The notes under the pieces: generated by a model
The model's input: the letters and a program-made list of their open reading frames with translations, nothing else
Databases searched by the model: none
Told to the model about the DNA's origin: nothing
Shown: piece by piece, positions 51,414-59,223 of the stretch
Position numbering within the stretch: position 1 is the stretch's first letter
Layout: every line of letters begins with the position of its first letter
NCBI RefSeq assembly: GCF_009380155.1
Contig: NZ_WHUV01000004.1
Span: forward strand, 62,001-126,000
DNA: 64,000 nt
Origin: Pseudomonas piscis
GTDB taxonomy: Bacteria; Pseudomonadota; Gammaproteobacteria; Pseudomonadales; Pseudomonadaceae
Reading direction: 5' to 3'
Program-made: the position numbers and the translations under genes

Positions 51414-52229
51414 ATGGGCAATGTCCAGACCGTCGCCAGCGCGCAGGAGGTGCCGTGGCGCCAGGCACCGAGCGGCGAGTTGGTCGATCTTGGCCGGCCG
51501 CATCGCTTGCCGCTGGGCCAGGCTCGGCTGCAACGCACACCCAAGCGGGTGCTGCGCCGGCGCGAGGCGATTCTCTTGGGAGTGGCGGCCCTGGTGTTGC
51601 ACGGCGCGGTGATCTACTGGCTGAGCCAGAAGCCCACTCCGGTGCTGCCCATCGTGCCGCCGGAGATCCCGCCCATGACCATCGAGTTCTCGCATCCGGC
51701 GCCACCGGTGGTCGAGCCACCGCCTCCGCAGCCGGTCCAGCCGGTAGTGGAGCCACCGCCGCCGGTGGAGGACGAACTGGCGGTGAAGCCGCCACCACCC
51801 AAGCCGGTGCCCAAACCCAAGCCAAAACCGGTGCCCAAGCCCGAACCCAAGCCCGCGCCCAAACCAGTGCAGCAGGCTCCGGCAGCGCCGCAACCGGTTG
51901 CGCCGGTGGCCGCCCCGGCCCCACCCGCGCCACCGGCTCCCGCTCCGGTGACGCCGGCTTCGGCCAGCGCCGCGTACCTGAAGAACCCGGCGCCGGAGTA
52001 TCCGTCCCTGGCCCAGCGCCGGGGTTGGGAAGGCACGGTGCTGCTTCGGGTGCACGTGCTGGCCAGCGGCAAGCCGGGAGAGATCCAGGTCCAGAAGAGC
52101 AGTGGGCGCCAGCAACTCGACGATGCGGCCCTGGCCGCGGTCAAGCGCTGGAGCTTCGTCCCGGCCAAGCAGGGCGACGTGGCCCAGGACGGCTGGGTCA
52201 GCGTACCTATCGATTTCAAGATCCATTGA
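51414..52229 (+). CDS. tonB: Energy transducer TonB
   Basis: The 271-residue protein has an N-terminal cytoplasmic extension of about 48 residues, one membrane anchor (ILLGVAALVLHGAVIYWL, about 53-70), and a long Pro-rich spacer of EPPPP and KPxPKPxP units. The C-terminal domain is YPSLAQRRGWEGTVLLRVHVLASGKPGEIQVQKSSGRQQLDDAALAAVKRW. It couples the inner-membrane proton gradient to outer-membrane receptors. The start follows AGGGAG. exbB follows after 41 bp. The N-terminal extension resembles pseudomonad TonB proteins. Confidence 0.92.
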   Translation: MGNVQTVASAQEVPWRQAPSGELVDLGRPHRLPLGQARLQRTPKRVLRRREAILLGVAALVLHGAVIYWLSQKPTPVLPIVPPEIPPMTIEFSHPAPPVVEPPPPQPVQPVVEPPPPVEDELAVKPPPPKPVPKPKPKPVPKPEPKPAPKPVQQAPAAPQPVAPVAAPAPPAPPAPAPVTPASASAAYLKNPAPEYPSLAQRRGWEGTVLLRVHVLASGKPGEIQVQKSSGRQQLDDAALAAVKRWSFVPAKQGDVAQDGWVSVPIDFKIH

Positions 52230-52270
52230 GCCGCAAGGCCCGATCCACACGCTTATAGAGGGAACACATC

Positions 52271-52996
52271 ATGACGTTACTGGCATCTCCACTGGAATCC
52301 ATCGAAAGCGCGGTGATCTGGCTGCTGGTGGTCTTCTCCGTCGCTACCTGGGGCCTGGCCCTGGTCAAGGGCGTGCAGTTCGCCCGCCTCAAGGCCCAGG
52401 ATCGCAAGTTCCACAATCAGTTCTGGGCGGCATCGAGCCTGGACTCCGCCGCGCCCCTGAGCGAAACCCAGCCAGGTGCGGCGGCGCGAGTGGCCCAGGC
52501 CGGCTACGCGGCGATCCAGGTGGGCGATGCCTCCCACGCCGCCGACCTGAGCCAGGCGATCAACCACCAGGACCGGCTCGAGCGCGCCCTGCGCCAGCAA
52601 ATCGTGCGTGAGCGCCGCTCCCTTGAGACGGGCCTGGCGGTGGTGGCGAGTATCGGTAGCACCTCGCCCTTCATCGGTCTATTCGGCACCGTGTGGGGGA
52701 TCATGGAAGCGCTCAAGGGCATCAGCGCCGCTGGTTCGGCCAGCCTGGAAACCGTGGCTGGGCCTATTGGCGCGGCGCTGGTGGCCACTGGCGTGGGGAT
52801 CGCCGTCGCCGTGCCGGCGGTGCTGGTCTACAACTACTTCCTGCGGCGCCTGAAGCTGACCGCCGCCGATCTCGATGACTTCGCCCATGACTTCTACAGC
52901 CTGGCGCAGAAGAGTTCGTTCCGTGTGCTGATCCACCCGGCCGCGCACAAGGTCGCGGCCCAGGGCTCCGGCCACAAAGTGAAGGAGGCCTCCTGA
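52271..52996 (+). CDS. exbB: TonB-system proton channel ExbB
   Basis: The 241-residue inner-membrane protein has three hydrophobic segments: VIWLLVVFSVATWGLALV, then FIGLFGTVWGIMEALKGI and GAALVATGVGIAVAVPAVLVYNYF. The latter two are the conserved TolQ/ExbB pore helices. With ExbD it energises TonB. exbD starts one base after its stop. Confidence 0.93.
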   Translation: MTLLASPLESIESAVIWLLVVFSVATWGLALVKGVQFARLKAQDRKFHNQFWAASSLDSAAPLSETQPGAAARVAQAGYAAIQVGDASHAADLSQAINHQDRLERALRQQIVRERRSLETGLAVVASIGSTSPFIGLFGTVWGIMEALKGISAAGSASLETVAGPIGAALVATGVGIAVAVPAVLVYNYFLRRLKLTAADLDDFAHDFYSLAQKSSFRVLIHPAAHKVAAQGSGHKVKEAS

Positions 52997-52997
52997 C

Positions 52998-53399
52998 ATG
53001 GCCTTCTCCACCCAAGACAGCGATGAAGTGCTGAGCGAGATCAACGTCACCCCGCTGGTGGACGTGATGCTGGTGCTGCTGGTGGTGTTCATCGTCACGG
53101 CGCCGCTGCTGACCAACGCCATTCCCATCAACCTGCCCAAGACCGAGGCCGTGGCCCCGGTGGAGCAGAAGGACCCGCTGGTGGTGAGCATCGATGGCAC
53201 CGGCAAGCTGTTTATCAACAAGGACGAGATCCAGCCGGATCTCCTGGAAACCAACCTGCAAGCGGCCAAGCAGAAGGACCCGGAAGTCCGCGTCCAGCTG
53301 CAGGCCGACGATGGCGTCAACTACGGCGAGGTGGCCCGGGCCATGGCGTCCATCGAGCGTGCGGGCATCACCAAGCTGTCGGTGATCACCGCCCGCTGA
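52998..53399 (+). CDS. exbD: TonB-system protein ExbD
   Basis: The 133-residue protein has a single membrane helix with the essential Asp (INVTPLVDVMLVLLVVFIVTAP, D about 22). A periplasmic domain follows (VVSIDGTGKLFINKDEI, RVQLQADDGVNYGEVARAMASIERAGITKLSVIT). It completes the tonB-exbB-exbD operon. Confidence 0.93.
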   Translation: MAFSTQDSDEVLSEINVTPLVDVMLVLLVVFIVTAPLLTNAIPINLPKTEAVAPVEQKDPLVVSIDGTGKLFINKDEIQPDLLETNLQAAKQKDPEVRVQLQADDGVNYGEVARAMASIERAGITKLSVITAR

Positions 53400-53426
53400 T
53401 ACCGAGCAACAAAGCCACGACTTTTC

Positions 53427-53461
53427 AGGCCGTCTCCTTGGCAGGGTGCGGCCTTTTTTTT
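53427..53461 (+). terminator. Terminator of tonB-exbBD
   Basis: AGGCCG pairs with CGGCCT, followed by eight T. It begins 27 bp after the exbD stop. Confidence 0.85.
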
Positions 53462-53470
53462 GTTGTGGCG

Positions 53471-53530
53471 CTGTAGCCGCTGTCGAGCCTGCGCGGCTGC
53501 GCCAAGGCCCGCAGGGCACTTCAAGTGTGC
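53471..53530. repeat. REP, GTAGCCGC family
   Basis: CTGTAGCCGCTGTCGAGCC, GCGCGGCTGCGCCAAGGCCC and CACTTCAAGTGTGC closely match the copy at 62237. The second part of this gap (53590-53690) is AT-rich promoter-like DNA. Confidence 0.8.
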
Positions 53531-53599
53531 GGCCGAACGGGCTCCCTGGCGGTCGCTGCGCGCCTGCGGCAGCGATTGCACAAGGTGGAGCAGGGCGGG

Positions 53600-53670
53600 T
53601 TTATATTCTTTATGAGTCTTAATAAATAGCTTCTTATTCCTTAACCAATATAAATCCCCTCCCTATACTC
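53600..53670 (+). promoter_or_regulatory. AT-rich promoter region of the serine hydrolase gene
   Basis: TTATATTCTTTATGAGTCTTAATAAATAG and TTCTTATTCCTTAACC precede a TATACT -10-like hexamer at 53664-53669, with CAGGAG near 53690. The TTCTTA/TTAAGAA-type words recall the sbp upstream dyad, hinting at shared sulfur-limitation control (inference). Confidence 0.3.
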
Positions 53671-53704
53671 GTTCGGGAACAGACACGCAGCAGGAGAGTT
53701 CCCC

Positions 53705-54286
53705 ATGCGCAACGAATCCATTCGCTACTTGATTGTGCCGGGCTGGCAAGGATCGCCAGAAGATCATTGGCAAAGCCACTGGCAGCGCAGCCTGCCCAAC
53801 AGTGCGCGAGTGGAGCAGGCCGACTGGCTGACGCCGCGCCGGGAAGACTGGGTAGCTGCGCTGGCCGAGGCCATTGCCGCCGATGACACCCCGGTGATCC
53901 TGATCGCCCACAGCCTGGGTTGCGTCACCGTGGCCCATTGGGCAGCCCGGGCGCCGTTGGCCGCCCTGCGCCAGGTACGTGGCGCGCTGCTGGTGGCGCC
54001 GGCGGATGTGGAACGTCCGGCCTGTGCCCCGGCGCTGCGCAATTTTGCCCCGATCCCCCGGGGCCTGCTGCCGTTCCCCAGCCAGGTGGTCAGCTCGGAC
54101 AACGACAGCGCGGTCAGCGCGGCGCGAGCCCTGGAGCTGGCCCGGGACTGGGGCGCCGAGGCCGGGATCCTGGCCGGTGCCGGGCATATCAACGTCAAGT
54201 CCGGCCACCATCGCTGGGAACAGGGTTTCGCCTATCTCTACCGCCTGCAAAACCGCATGGAACAGCACGCCCTGCGTCGTGCCTGA
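53705..54286 (+). CDS. RBBP9/YdeN-type serine hydrolase
   Basis: The 193-residue alpha/beta-hydrolase has nucleophile S70 in LIAHSLG, a probable acid in SSDNDSAV and the His in GAGHINVKSG; the WQGSPEDHWQSHW start is typical of the family. It is cytoplasmic. Substrates of bacterial RBBP9-like hydrolases are mostly unknown. It is followed after 58 bp by the sigma-54 activator-like gene and may belong to the same transcript. Confidence 0.85.
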   Translation: MRNESIRYLIVPGWQGSPEDHWQSHWQRSLPNSARVEQADWLTPRREDWVAALAEAIAADDTPVILIAHSLGCVTVAHWAARAPLAALRQVRGALLVAPADVERPACAPALRNFAPIPRGLLPFPSQVVSSDNDSAVSAARALELARDWGAEAGILAGAGHINVKSGHHRWEQGFAYLYRLQNRMEQHALRRA

Positions 54287-54344
54287 ATTTTCTTCTTTCG
54301 TTTAAACGCCCCCGCCTCCAGGCGCCTTGGGGCGGGAGCCAGCC

Positions 54345-55283
54345 ATGAGTTCGCATACCCCCTTCGGCCAGCCGCTGCTGACCTTTCCCGATGCCGAGAA
54401 AAGCCCCCTGAGCATCCGCGCCAAGGCGCTGGTGTTCGTCGATCCGCGTTCGCGCCAGCTGCGCGAGGAGCTGGAGCAACTGGCGCCGCGTTCGACCTCG
54501 GTACTGATCCGTGGCGAGACCGGCACCGGCAAGGAGCTGCTGGCCCGGCATATCCACCGCGCCAGCGATCGTGGTGGGTTGTTCGTCTCGGTCAACTGCG
54601 GGGCCATCAGCCCGACCTATGCCGATGCCGAGCTGTTCGGTTACGCCGCGGGCAGCTTCAGCGGCTCGGCCAGCAGCCGGGCCGGCTGGTTCGGCTCGGC
54701 CAATGGCGGGACCCTGTACCTGGACGAGATCGGCGACCTGCCGCTGCCGATCCAGACCAAGCTGCTGGCGGCCCTGGAGAACCACGAAGTGACCCGGGTC
54801 GGTGCGCAGCAGCCAAGCCCGGTGGATGTGCGCCTGGTGGCGGCCACCAGCATCGACCTGGCCCAGGCGGTGGCGGCGGGCAAGTTCCACGAGCGCCTGT
54901 ACCGCTACCTGGGCGAGGGCCAGCTGGAGCTACCGGCACTGCGTGAGCGGGTGGGGGATATCGAATCGTTGGCCGAATACTTCCTGGGGATCTACAGCCA
55001 GCGCCTGGACCTGCCGGTGCCGCTGATCAGCGAAGCCGCGCAACAGGTTCTGGAGCGCCACAGTTGGCCAGGCAATACCCGCGAGCTGGAGAACGTGGTG
55101 CACTTCGCCCTGCTGGTCAGCGATGGTGGGGAAATCCTTCCGGAGCACCTCAACCTGCCGGAAACAGTGTCACCGCTAAGTGAGTTGGAGCGGCAAGTCG
55201 AGGTGTTGCTGCGGGGAAGTGAGAGTGAGCGCAGCGGATTGAAGGCCGTGCTGGAGAAGGTTGCGCAGCGGTTGGGGGTGTAG
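54345..55283 (+). CDS. Atypical sigma-54 activator-like AAA+ protein (SfnR-like)
   Basis: The 312-residue protein is almost only a sigma-54 AAA+ domain: Walker A GETGTGKE (58-65), Walker B GGTLYLDEIGD, VRLVAATS, WPGNTRELENVVHFALL. There is no N-terminal sensory domain, as in SfnR regulators of dimethyl-sulfone use. Two oddities stand out. The sigma-54-contacting GAFTGA loop reads GSFSGS at 103-108, and the C-terminus ends shortly after the AAA+ domain with no recognisable Fis-type HTH. It borders an AT-richer segment, so 3' truncation is possible. It may work without DNA binding or be decaying. Confidence 0.75.
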   Translation: MSSHTPFGQPLLTFPDAEKSPLSIRAKALVFVDPRSRQLREELEQLAPRSTSVLIRGETGTGKELLARHIHRASDRGGLFVSVNCGAISPTYADAELFGYAAGSFSGSASSRAGWFGSANGGTLYLDEIGDLPLPIQTKLLAALENHEVTRVGAQQPSPVDVRLVAATSIDLAQAVAAGKFHERLYRYLGEGQLELPALRERVGDIESLAEYFLGIYSQRLDLPVPLISEAAQQVLERHSWPGNTRELENVVHFALLVSDGGEILPEHLNLPETVSPLSELERQVEVLLRGSESERSGLKAVLEKVAQRLGV

Positions 55284-55391
55284 AGAGGAGCGAACACCCG
55301 AGTTGTTGCGAAAGCAATCCTTGTTTTTGCAAATGATTTGCATTAGCTTTTCTCGAAAAGAAGATCTGCTTCAAGCATTGAAGGAATCTTT

Positions 55392-55826
55392 ATGAGAAAA
55401 GTATCTTGCACAGTGCTTTTTCTGTCTGCCCTGGCCCCCAACGCCTATGCGTATCTCACTGAACTAGCGATGTTTTCGCGTGCCAACTGTTTCGGTTTCA
55501 ACGAGTCGGTCAGTTGGGACACGATACATACATGGAAATTAGAAACATCGTCTGTGCAATACAATACGGTGGATGGCAGTTACAGGGAGTTTTACGATAA
55601 ATCCGACAGTACCTGGCGCTCTTATGCAGGTTGTGGATTGTGTGGCATGGATTGGGAAGTCTACGGTTTCCATTATGCGGACGGGAAGTATGGCGACCCT
55701 GACTACAAGGCCCAGCAGGATCATCTTCTTGTCAATGTCTGTACTGCTGGCTGGTCGCCAAGTGTGGCTGATGGCTCGCCCTGCCTCGAAACCTACGCCA
55801 CCTCTTGCAATCTGACGGAGTGGTAA
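55392..55826 (+). CDS. Secreted Cys-rich hypothetical protein
   Basis: The 144-residue product has a signal peptide (MRKVSCTVLFLSALAPNAYA) and a mature part with seven Cys (including CGLCGMDW and two near the C-terminus) and many Trp/Tyr. It suggests a disulfide-stabilised periplasmic or exported domain. GC content is clearly lower than in neighbours. Its stop overlaps the start of the next gene by one base (TAATG), so the two are coupled. No family is recognised. Confidence 0.65.
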   Translation: MRKVSCTVLFLSALAPNAYAYLTELAMFSRANCFGFNESVSWDTIHTWKLETSSVQYNTVDGSYREFYDKSDSTWRSYAGCGLCGMDWEVYGFHYADGKYGDPDYKAQQDHLLVNVCTAGWSPSVADGSPCLETYATSCNLTEW

Positions 55827-56467
55827 TGATGCGCTTGTCGATGATTTGCTTAAGCATGCTGCTCGTTCCATTCTCGGCAGACGCCGAGTTGGAGATTCGC
55901 CCTCTAAGTAGTAATACACATATTCAAAAGATCCTTGATAAAGGAACTGCCTCACCCAGGAGGGAGGCGGAGAGAAAAGCGGGTTTTCCGAGCTTCGAAC
56001 AATTTAGTTCGATGGTCACACTCGCTCAGATGACCGATAAAAGGCTATCTCAAGCCGTCAGGTTCAAATCTGAGTCGAGAGCGGCAATTGAAAAGTTGAG
56101 ATGTCAATTTTCCAAAGAAGCCCCCTCCGGTGTCGAGATGAAGGAAGGCGGTTTGAACGGTGTCATGTCTCTTTACTCGTGCGGCGATGATTATGTCGTC
56201 ACCTACGAGACCCACTATGAACCTGAGCTGGCACAGCGTGTAGTTGTTTACGACGATGATTACGCCAAGCCTCAAGACCCCGGCAAGCCCTTGGTGAAAA
56301 CGTCGGAAAAAGTAGTGGGCGGGGTCAGGAAGACCGGGTTGCGCTGGATGAATTCCAAGCATGAAGTGAGGTATGACATTTACGCCAGCCTGGAAGGTGA
56401 TGGTGCGCTGGAGAAGGCACTGATGTCGGTCATTACCAAGGTTGCCATTGAAATCGGTAAGCGATAG
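55826..56467 (+). CDS. Secreted hypothetical protein, coupled to the preceding gene
   Basis: The 213-residue protein has a signal peptide (MMRLSMICLSMLLVPFSADA) and a mature, charged, lysine-rich domain with two Cys (about C99 and C119). GGAG precedes the ATG. A second ATG at 55829 is equally possible. GC is low like its partner. The pair looks horizontally acquired, perhaps a secreted protein with a partner or immunity factor, but no toxin motif is visible. Confidence 0.65.
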   Translation: MMRLSMICLSMLLVPFSADAELEIRPLSSNTHIQKILDKGTASPRREAERKAGFPSFEQFSSMVTLAQMTDKRLSQAVRFKSESRAAIEKLRCQFSKEAPSGVEMKEGGLNGVMSLYSCGDDYVVTYETHYEPELAQRVVVYDDDYAKPQDPGKPLVKTSEKVVGGVRKTGLRWMNSKHEVRYDIYASLEGDGALEKALMSVITKVAIEIGKR

Positions 56468-56688
56468 ATCGCAGGCGTTGTGTAATGGAGCAACCAGGCG
56501 TACCGGCAGGCTAGGCAGTTGTCCTCTCACTACCAATAAAAAAGGCATAAGCACTTGCCAAAAAGATATTGTTAGGGAATAAAAAATCTCGGTATTGTCC
56601 GATCCACGCCAAAAGTGGCACTTCACCAGTATCCCGATCCACTTCCTGTTTGAAGCCGTCGTCGGACCCCGACACCTAAGGACATCGC

Positions 56689-57471
56689 ATGAAAAAAGTT
56701 CTGTTGTTCACCGCACTGGCGGCAGCCCTGGGCGCCGGTATCGCCCAGGCCGGCGAGAAGCTGGTCGTCGCCGCGACCCCGGTGCCCCACGCCGAGATCC
56801 TCGAGCTGATCAAGCCGACCCTGGCCAAGGAAGGCGTGGACCTGGAAGTGAAGGTCTTCACTGACTACGTGCAGCCCAACGTGCAAGTGGACCAGAAGCG
56901 CCTGGACGCCAACTACTTCCAGACCCTGCCGTACCTGAAGAACTTCAACGAAGGCAAGGGCACCCACCTGGAGACCGTGATCGGCGTGCATGTCGAGCCT
57001 TTCGGCGGCTACTCGAAGAAGGTCAAGAGCCTGGCCGAACTGAAGGACGGCGCCAGCATCGCCATCCCCAACGAAGGCAGCAACAGCGGACGTGCGCTGA
57101 TCCTGCTGCACAAGGCCGGCCTGATCGAACTCAAGGATCCGAAGAACGCCGTGTCCACTCCGAAGGACATCGCCAAGAACCCGCACAACTTCAAGTTCAG
57201 GGAACTGGAATCGGCCATGCTGCCACGGGTCCTGGATCAGGTTGACCTGGACATGATCAACACCAACTACGCCCTGGAAGCCGGCCTGAACCCGGCCAAG
57301 GATGCGCTGGTGATCGAAGGCGCCGACTCGCCCTACGTGAACTTCCTGGTGGCCCGTCCGGACAACAAGGACAGCCCGGCCATCCAGAAGCTGGCCAAGG
57401 CCCTGACCAGCCCTGAAGTGAAGGCTTTCATCGAGAAGAAATACAGCGGCGCGGTATTGCCGGCCTTCTGA
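56689..57471 (+). CDS. MetQ/NlpA-family substrate-binding protein
   Basis: The 260-residue periplasmic protein has a signal peptide (MKKVLLFTALAAALGAGIAQAG) cleaved by signal peptidase I; no lipobox Cys is present, unlike most MetQ lipoproteins. NlpA motifs are evident: VAATPVPHAEILELIKPTLAKEGVDLEVKVFTDYVQPN, DANYFQTLPYL, IPNEGSNSGRALILLHKAGLIEL. It likely binds methionine or another sulfur compound. No metN/metI genes are adjacent, so it must use a transporter elsewhere. A terminator follows. Confidence 0.88.
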   Translation: MKKVLLFTALAAALGAGIAQAGEKLVVAATPVPHAEILELIKPTLAKEGVDLEVKVFTDYVQPNVQVDQKRLDANYFQTLPYLKNFNEGKGTHLETVIGVHVEPFGGYSKKVKSLAELKDGASIAIPNEGSNSGRALILLHKAGLIELKDPKNAVSTPKDIAKNPHNFKFRELESAMLPRVLDQVDLDMINTNYALEAGLNPAKDALVIEGADSPYVNFLVARPDNKDSPAIQKLAKALTSPEVKAFIEKKYSGAVLPAF

Positions 57472-57511
57472 TGGGCTAGGCTGTCCACCGGACCAAACCC
57501 TTCAAGGTTCG

Positions 57512-57546
57512 AACGCCGACGGCTAGGCCAGCGTCGGCGTTTTTTA
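57512..57546 (+). terminator. Terminator after the MetQ-like gene
   Basis: AACGCCGACG pairs with CGTCGGCGTT around a ten-base loop, followed by TTTTATT. Confidence 0.88.
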
Positions 57547-57569
57547 TTGCCCGCAATTTTTGGCCAGCG

Positions 57570-57662
57570 TCAGCCTGCCGGCTGCATGGCCCGGCGCAAG
57601 GCCATGAGCCATTTAAGCAAGTCATGGGGATCGAGCGGTTGCGGAGTCTTTTCATTGGCCAT
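57570..57662 (-). CDS. Candidate 30-residue small protein
   Basis: A minus-strand ATG at 57662 is preceded by AAGGA about eight bases upstream. It opens a 30-codon frame encoding MANEKTPQPLDPHDLLKWLM, then LRRAMQPAG. The sequence is amphipathic (a DLLKWLMALRRAM helix) and ends in TGA before the MetQ-like terminator. It is the only sensible frame in this 443-bp gap. The plus-strand 88-codon frame over it lacks a ribosome site. Coding status is unproven. The rest of the gap (57663-57917) is AT-rich promoter-like DNA. Confidence 0.4.
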   Translation of the reverse strand: MANEKTPQPLDPHDLLKWLMALRRAMQPAG

Positions 57663-57917
57663 GGTCATCGTCCTTGTGAAGCTGCGCGTCCTGGGAAATG
57701 CCCCGGTCCTCATGAACCCGGCAGGCAGGCAAAAAGGTAGTCGCTCGACGCCAGCCCGGCAAATCCGCGGGTTAGGTTTTTGGGTGATATCAATATGCCT
57801 TAACGGTATTTAAATTCTGCTTTTTATAGCTTTAAAGTCGCGCTCAGCCGGGCGATTACCCATCGCCCCATGGACTGCATCACCGTCGCCGTATCCCGGC
57901 GACGTCCAGGACGTTCA

Positions 57918-58583
57918 ATGACCCTCGACTACGCTTTCATCCTCAGCACCCTGCCGGCGTTCCTCAAGGCCGTGGGGGTGACCCTGCAGGTCGGCCTGAT
58001 CGCCATCGGCACTTCCCTGCTGGTGGCGCTGATCAACGCTGCCTTCCTGGTGTTCCGCACACCCTATGTGCACCGCCTGATCGGCCTGTACGTGGAGCTG
58101 GCGCGCAACACGCCGTTGCTGATCCAGCTGTTCTTCGTCTACTTCGCCCTGCCGGCCCTGGGGGTCAAGGTCTCCGGGTTCACTGCGGCGATCATCACCA
58201 TGACCTTTCTGGGCGGTGCCTATCTCACCGAGGTGCTGCGCGCCGGGGTCGAGGCGGTGCCGCTGGCGCAGCTGGAATCGGGGCGCTCCATCGGCCTGTC
58301 GCGCTGGCAGCTGTTGCGCTACGTGATCCTGCCCCAGGCGGGCATCCTCAGCCTGCCGTCGCTGTTCGCCAACTTCATCTTCCTGCTCAAGGAGACCACC
58401 GTGGTCTCGGCGGTGGCGGTGCCGGAGATCCTCTACACCACCAAGAGCTACATCGCCCTGTACTACAAGACCTACGAGATGCTGGCGGTGCTGACGCTGA
58501 TCTGCGTGCTGCTGTTCCTGCCACTGTCGCTGTTGCTCGGCTACCTGGAAAGGAGGCTGCAACATGGCCAGTTCGGGTCTTGA
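57918..58583 (+). CDS. Polar amino acid/cystine-type ABC transporter permease 1
   Basis: The 221-residue HisM/TcyB-type permease has about five hydrophobic segments. Conserved blocks are ELARNTPLLIQLFFVYFALPALG and the EAA loop ESGRSIGLSRWQLLRYVILPQAG. It forms a heteromeric channel with the next gene, which it overlaps by 20 bp. ATG 57918 gives the standard N-terminus. Confidence 0.9.
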   Translation: MTLDYAFILSTLPAFLKAVGVTLQVGLIAIGTSLLVALINAAFLVFRTPYVHRLIGLYVELARNTPLLIQLFFVYFALPALGVKVSGFTAAIITMTFLGGAYLTEVLRAGVEAVPLAQLESGRSIGLSRWQLLRYVILPQAGILSLPSLFANFIFLLKETTVVSAVAVPEILYTTKSYIALYYKTYEMLAVLTLICVLLFLPLSLLLGYLERRLQHGQFGS

Positions 58584-59223
58584 GCTGCTGCTGGTGTCCC
58601 TGCCGCAACTGGCCCGGGGCGCCGAGCAGACCTTGTCGATCTCCTTGCTGAGCATCGTCTTCAGCACCCTGGGCGGCGTGCTCTATGGCGTGCTGCGCAG
58701 CCTGCAGCGGCGAGTGCTGGATGTACCGCTGCGCATCTACCTGGAGCTGTTCCGGGCGATCCCGGTGCTGGTCTGGCTGTACTTGCTGTTCTTCGGCTTC
58801 CCGATCTTCTTCGGTATCAGCATTCCCAGCTTCACCTGTGCGGTGCTGGTGCTGTCGCTGTGGGGCGCCAGCGAGGTCGGCGAGGTGGTGCGCGGGGCGC
58901 TGCGTTCGCTGCCCCGGGGCCAGCGTGAGGCGGGGCTGTCCATCGGCCTGTCGACGTTACAGCTGTATGGCCACGTGCTGCTGCCCCAGGCCCTCAAGCG
59001 CATGACGCCGCCGACCATCAACGTCTACACGCGGATCATCAAGACCAGCTCCCTGGCGGTGCTGATCGGCGTGGTGGACGTGATCAAGGTCGGCCAGCAG
59101 ATCATCGAGCGCACCTACGAGTCGGTGCTGATCTACGGCGTCCTGTTCCTGTTCTTCTTTTTCATCTGCTACCCGCTATCGGCCGCCTCCCGCGTGCTGG
59201 AGCGGCGCTGGACGCAAGCATGA
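58564..59223 (+). CDS. Polar amino acid/cystine-type ABC transporter permease 2
   Basis: The 219-residue permease has ELFRAIPVLVWLYLLFFGFPIFFG and the EAA loop REAGLSIGLSTLQLYGHVLLPQALKRMTPP. It overlaps the first permease upstream and the ATPase downstream (ATGA), giving strict translational coupling. Confidence 0.9.
   Translation: MASSGLELLLVSLPQLARGAEQTLSISLLSIVFSTLGGVLYGVLRSLQRRVLDVPLRIYLELFRAIPVLVWLYLLFFGFPIFFGISIPSFTCAVLVLSLWGASEVGEVVRGALRSLPRGQREAGLSIGLSTLQLYGHVLLPQALKRMTPPTINVYTRIIKTSSLAVLIGVVDVIKVGQQIIERTYESVLIYGVLFLFFFFICYPLSAASRVLERRWTQA

Noticed and set aside
56600..56650. TGGCACTTCACC as a sigma-54 promoter before the MetQ-like gene
   Set aside because: The -12 GC element is missing at the required spacing.
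57547..57813. Plus-strand 88-codon frame after the MetQ-like gene
   Set aside because: It begins at the terminator T-run, lacks a ribosome site and is antisense to the better-supported small frame.
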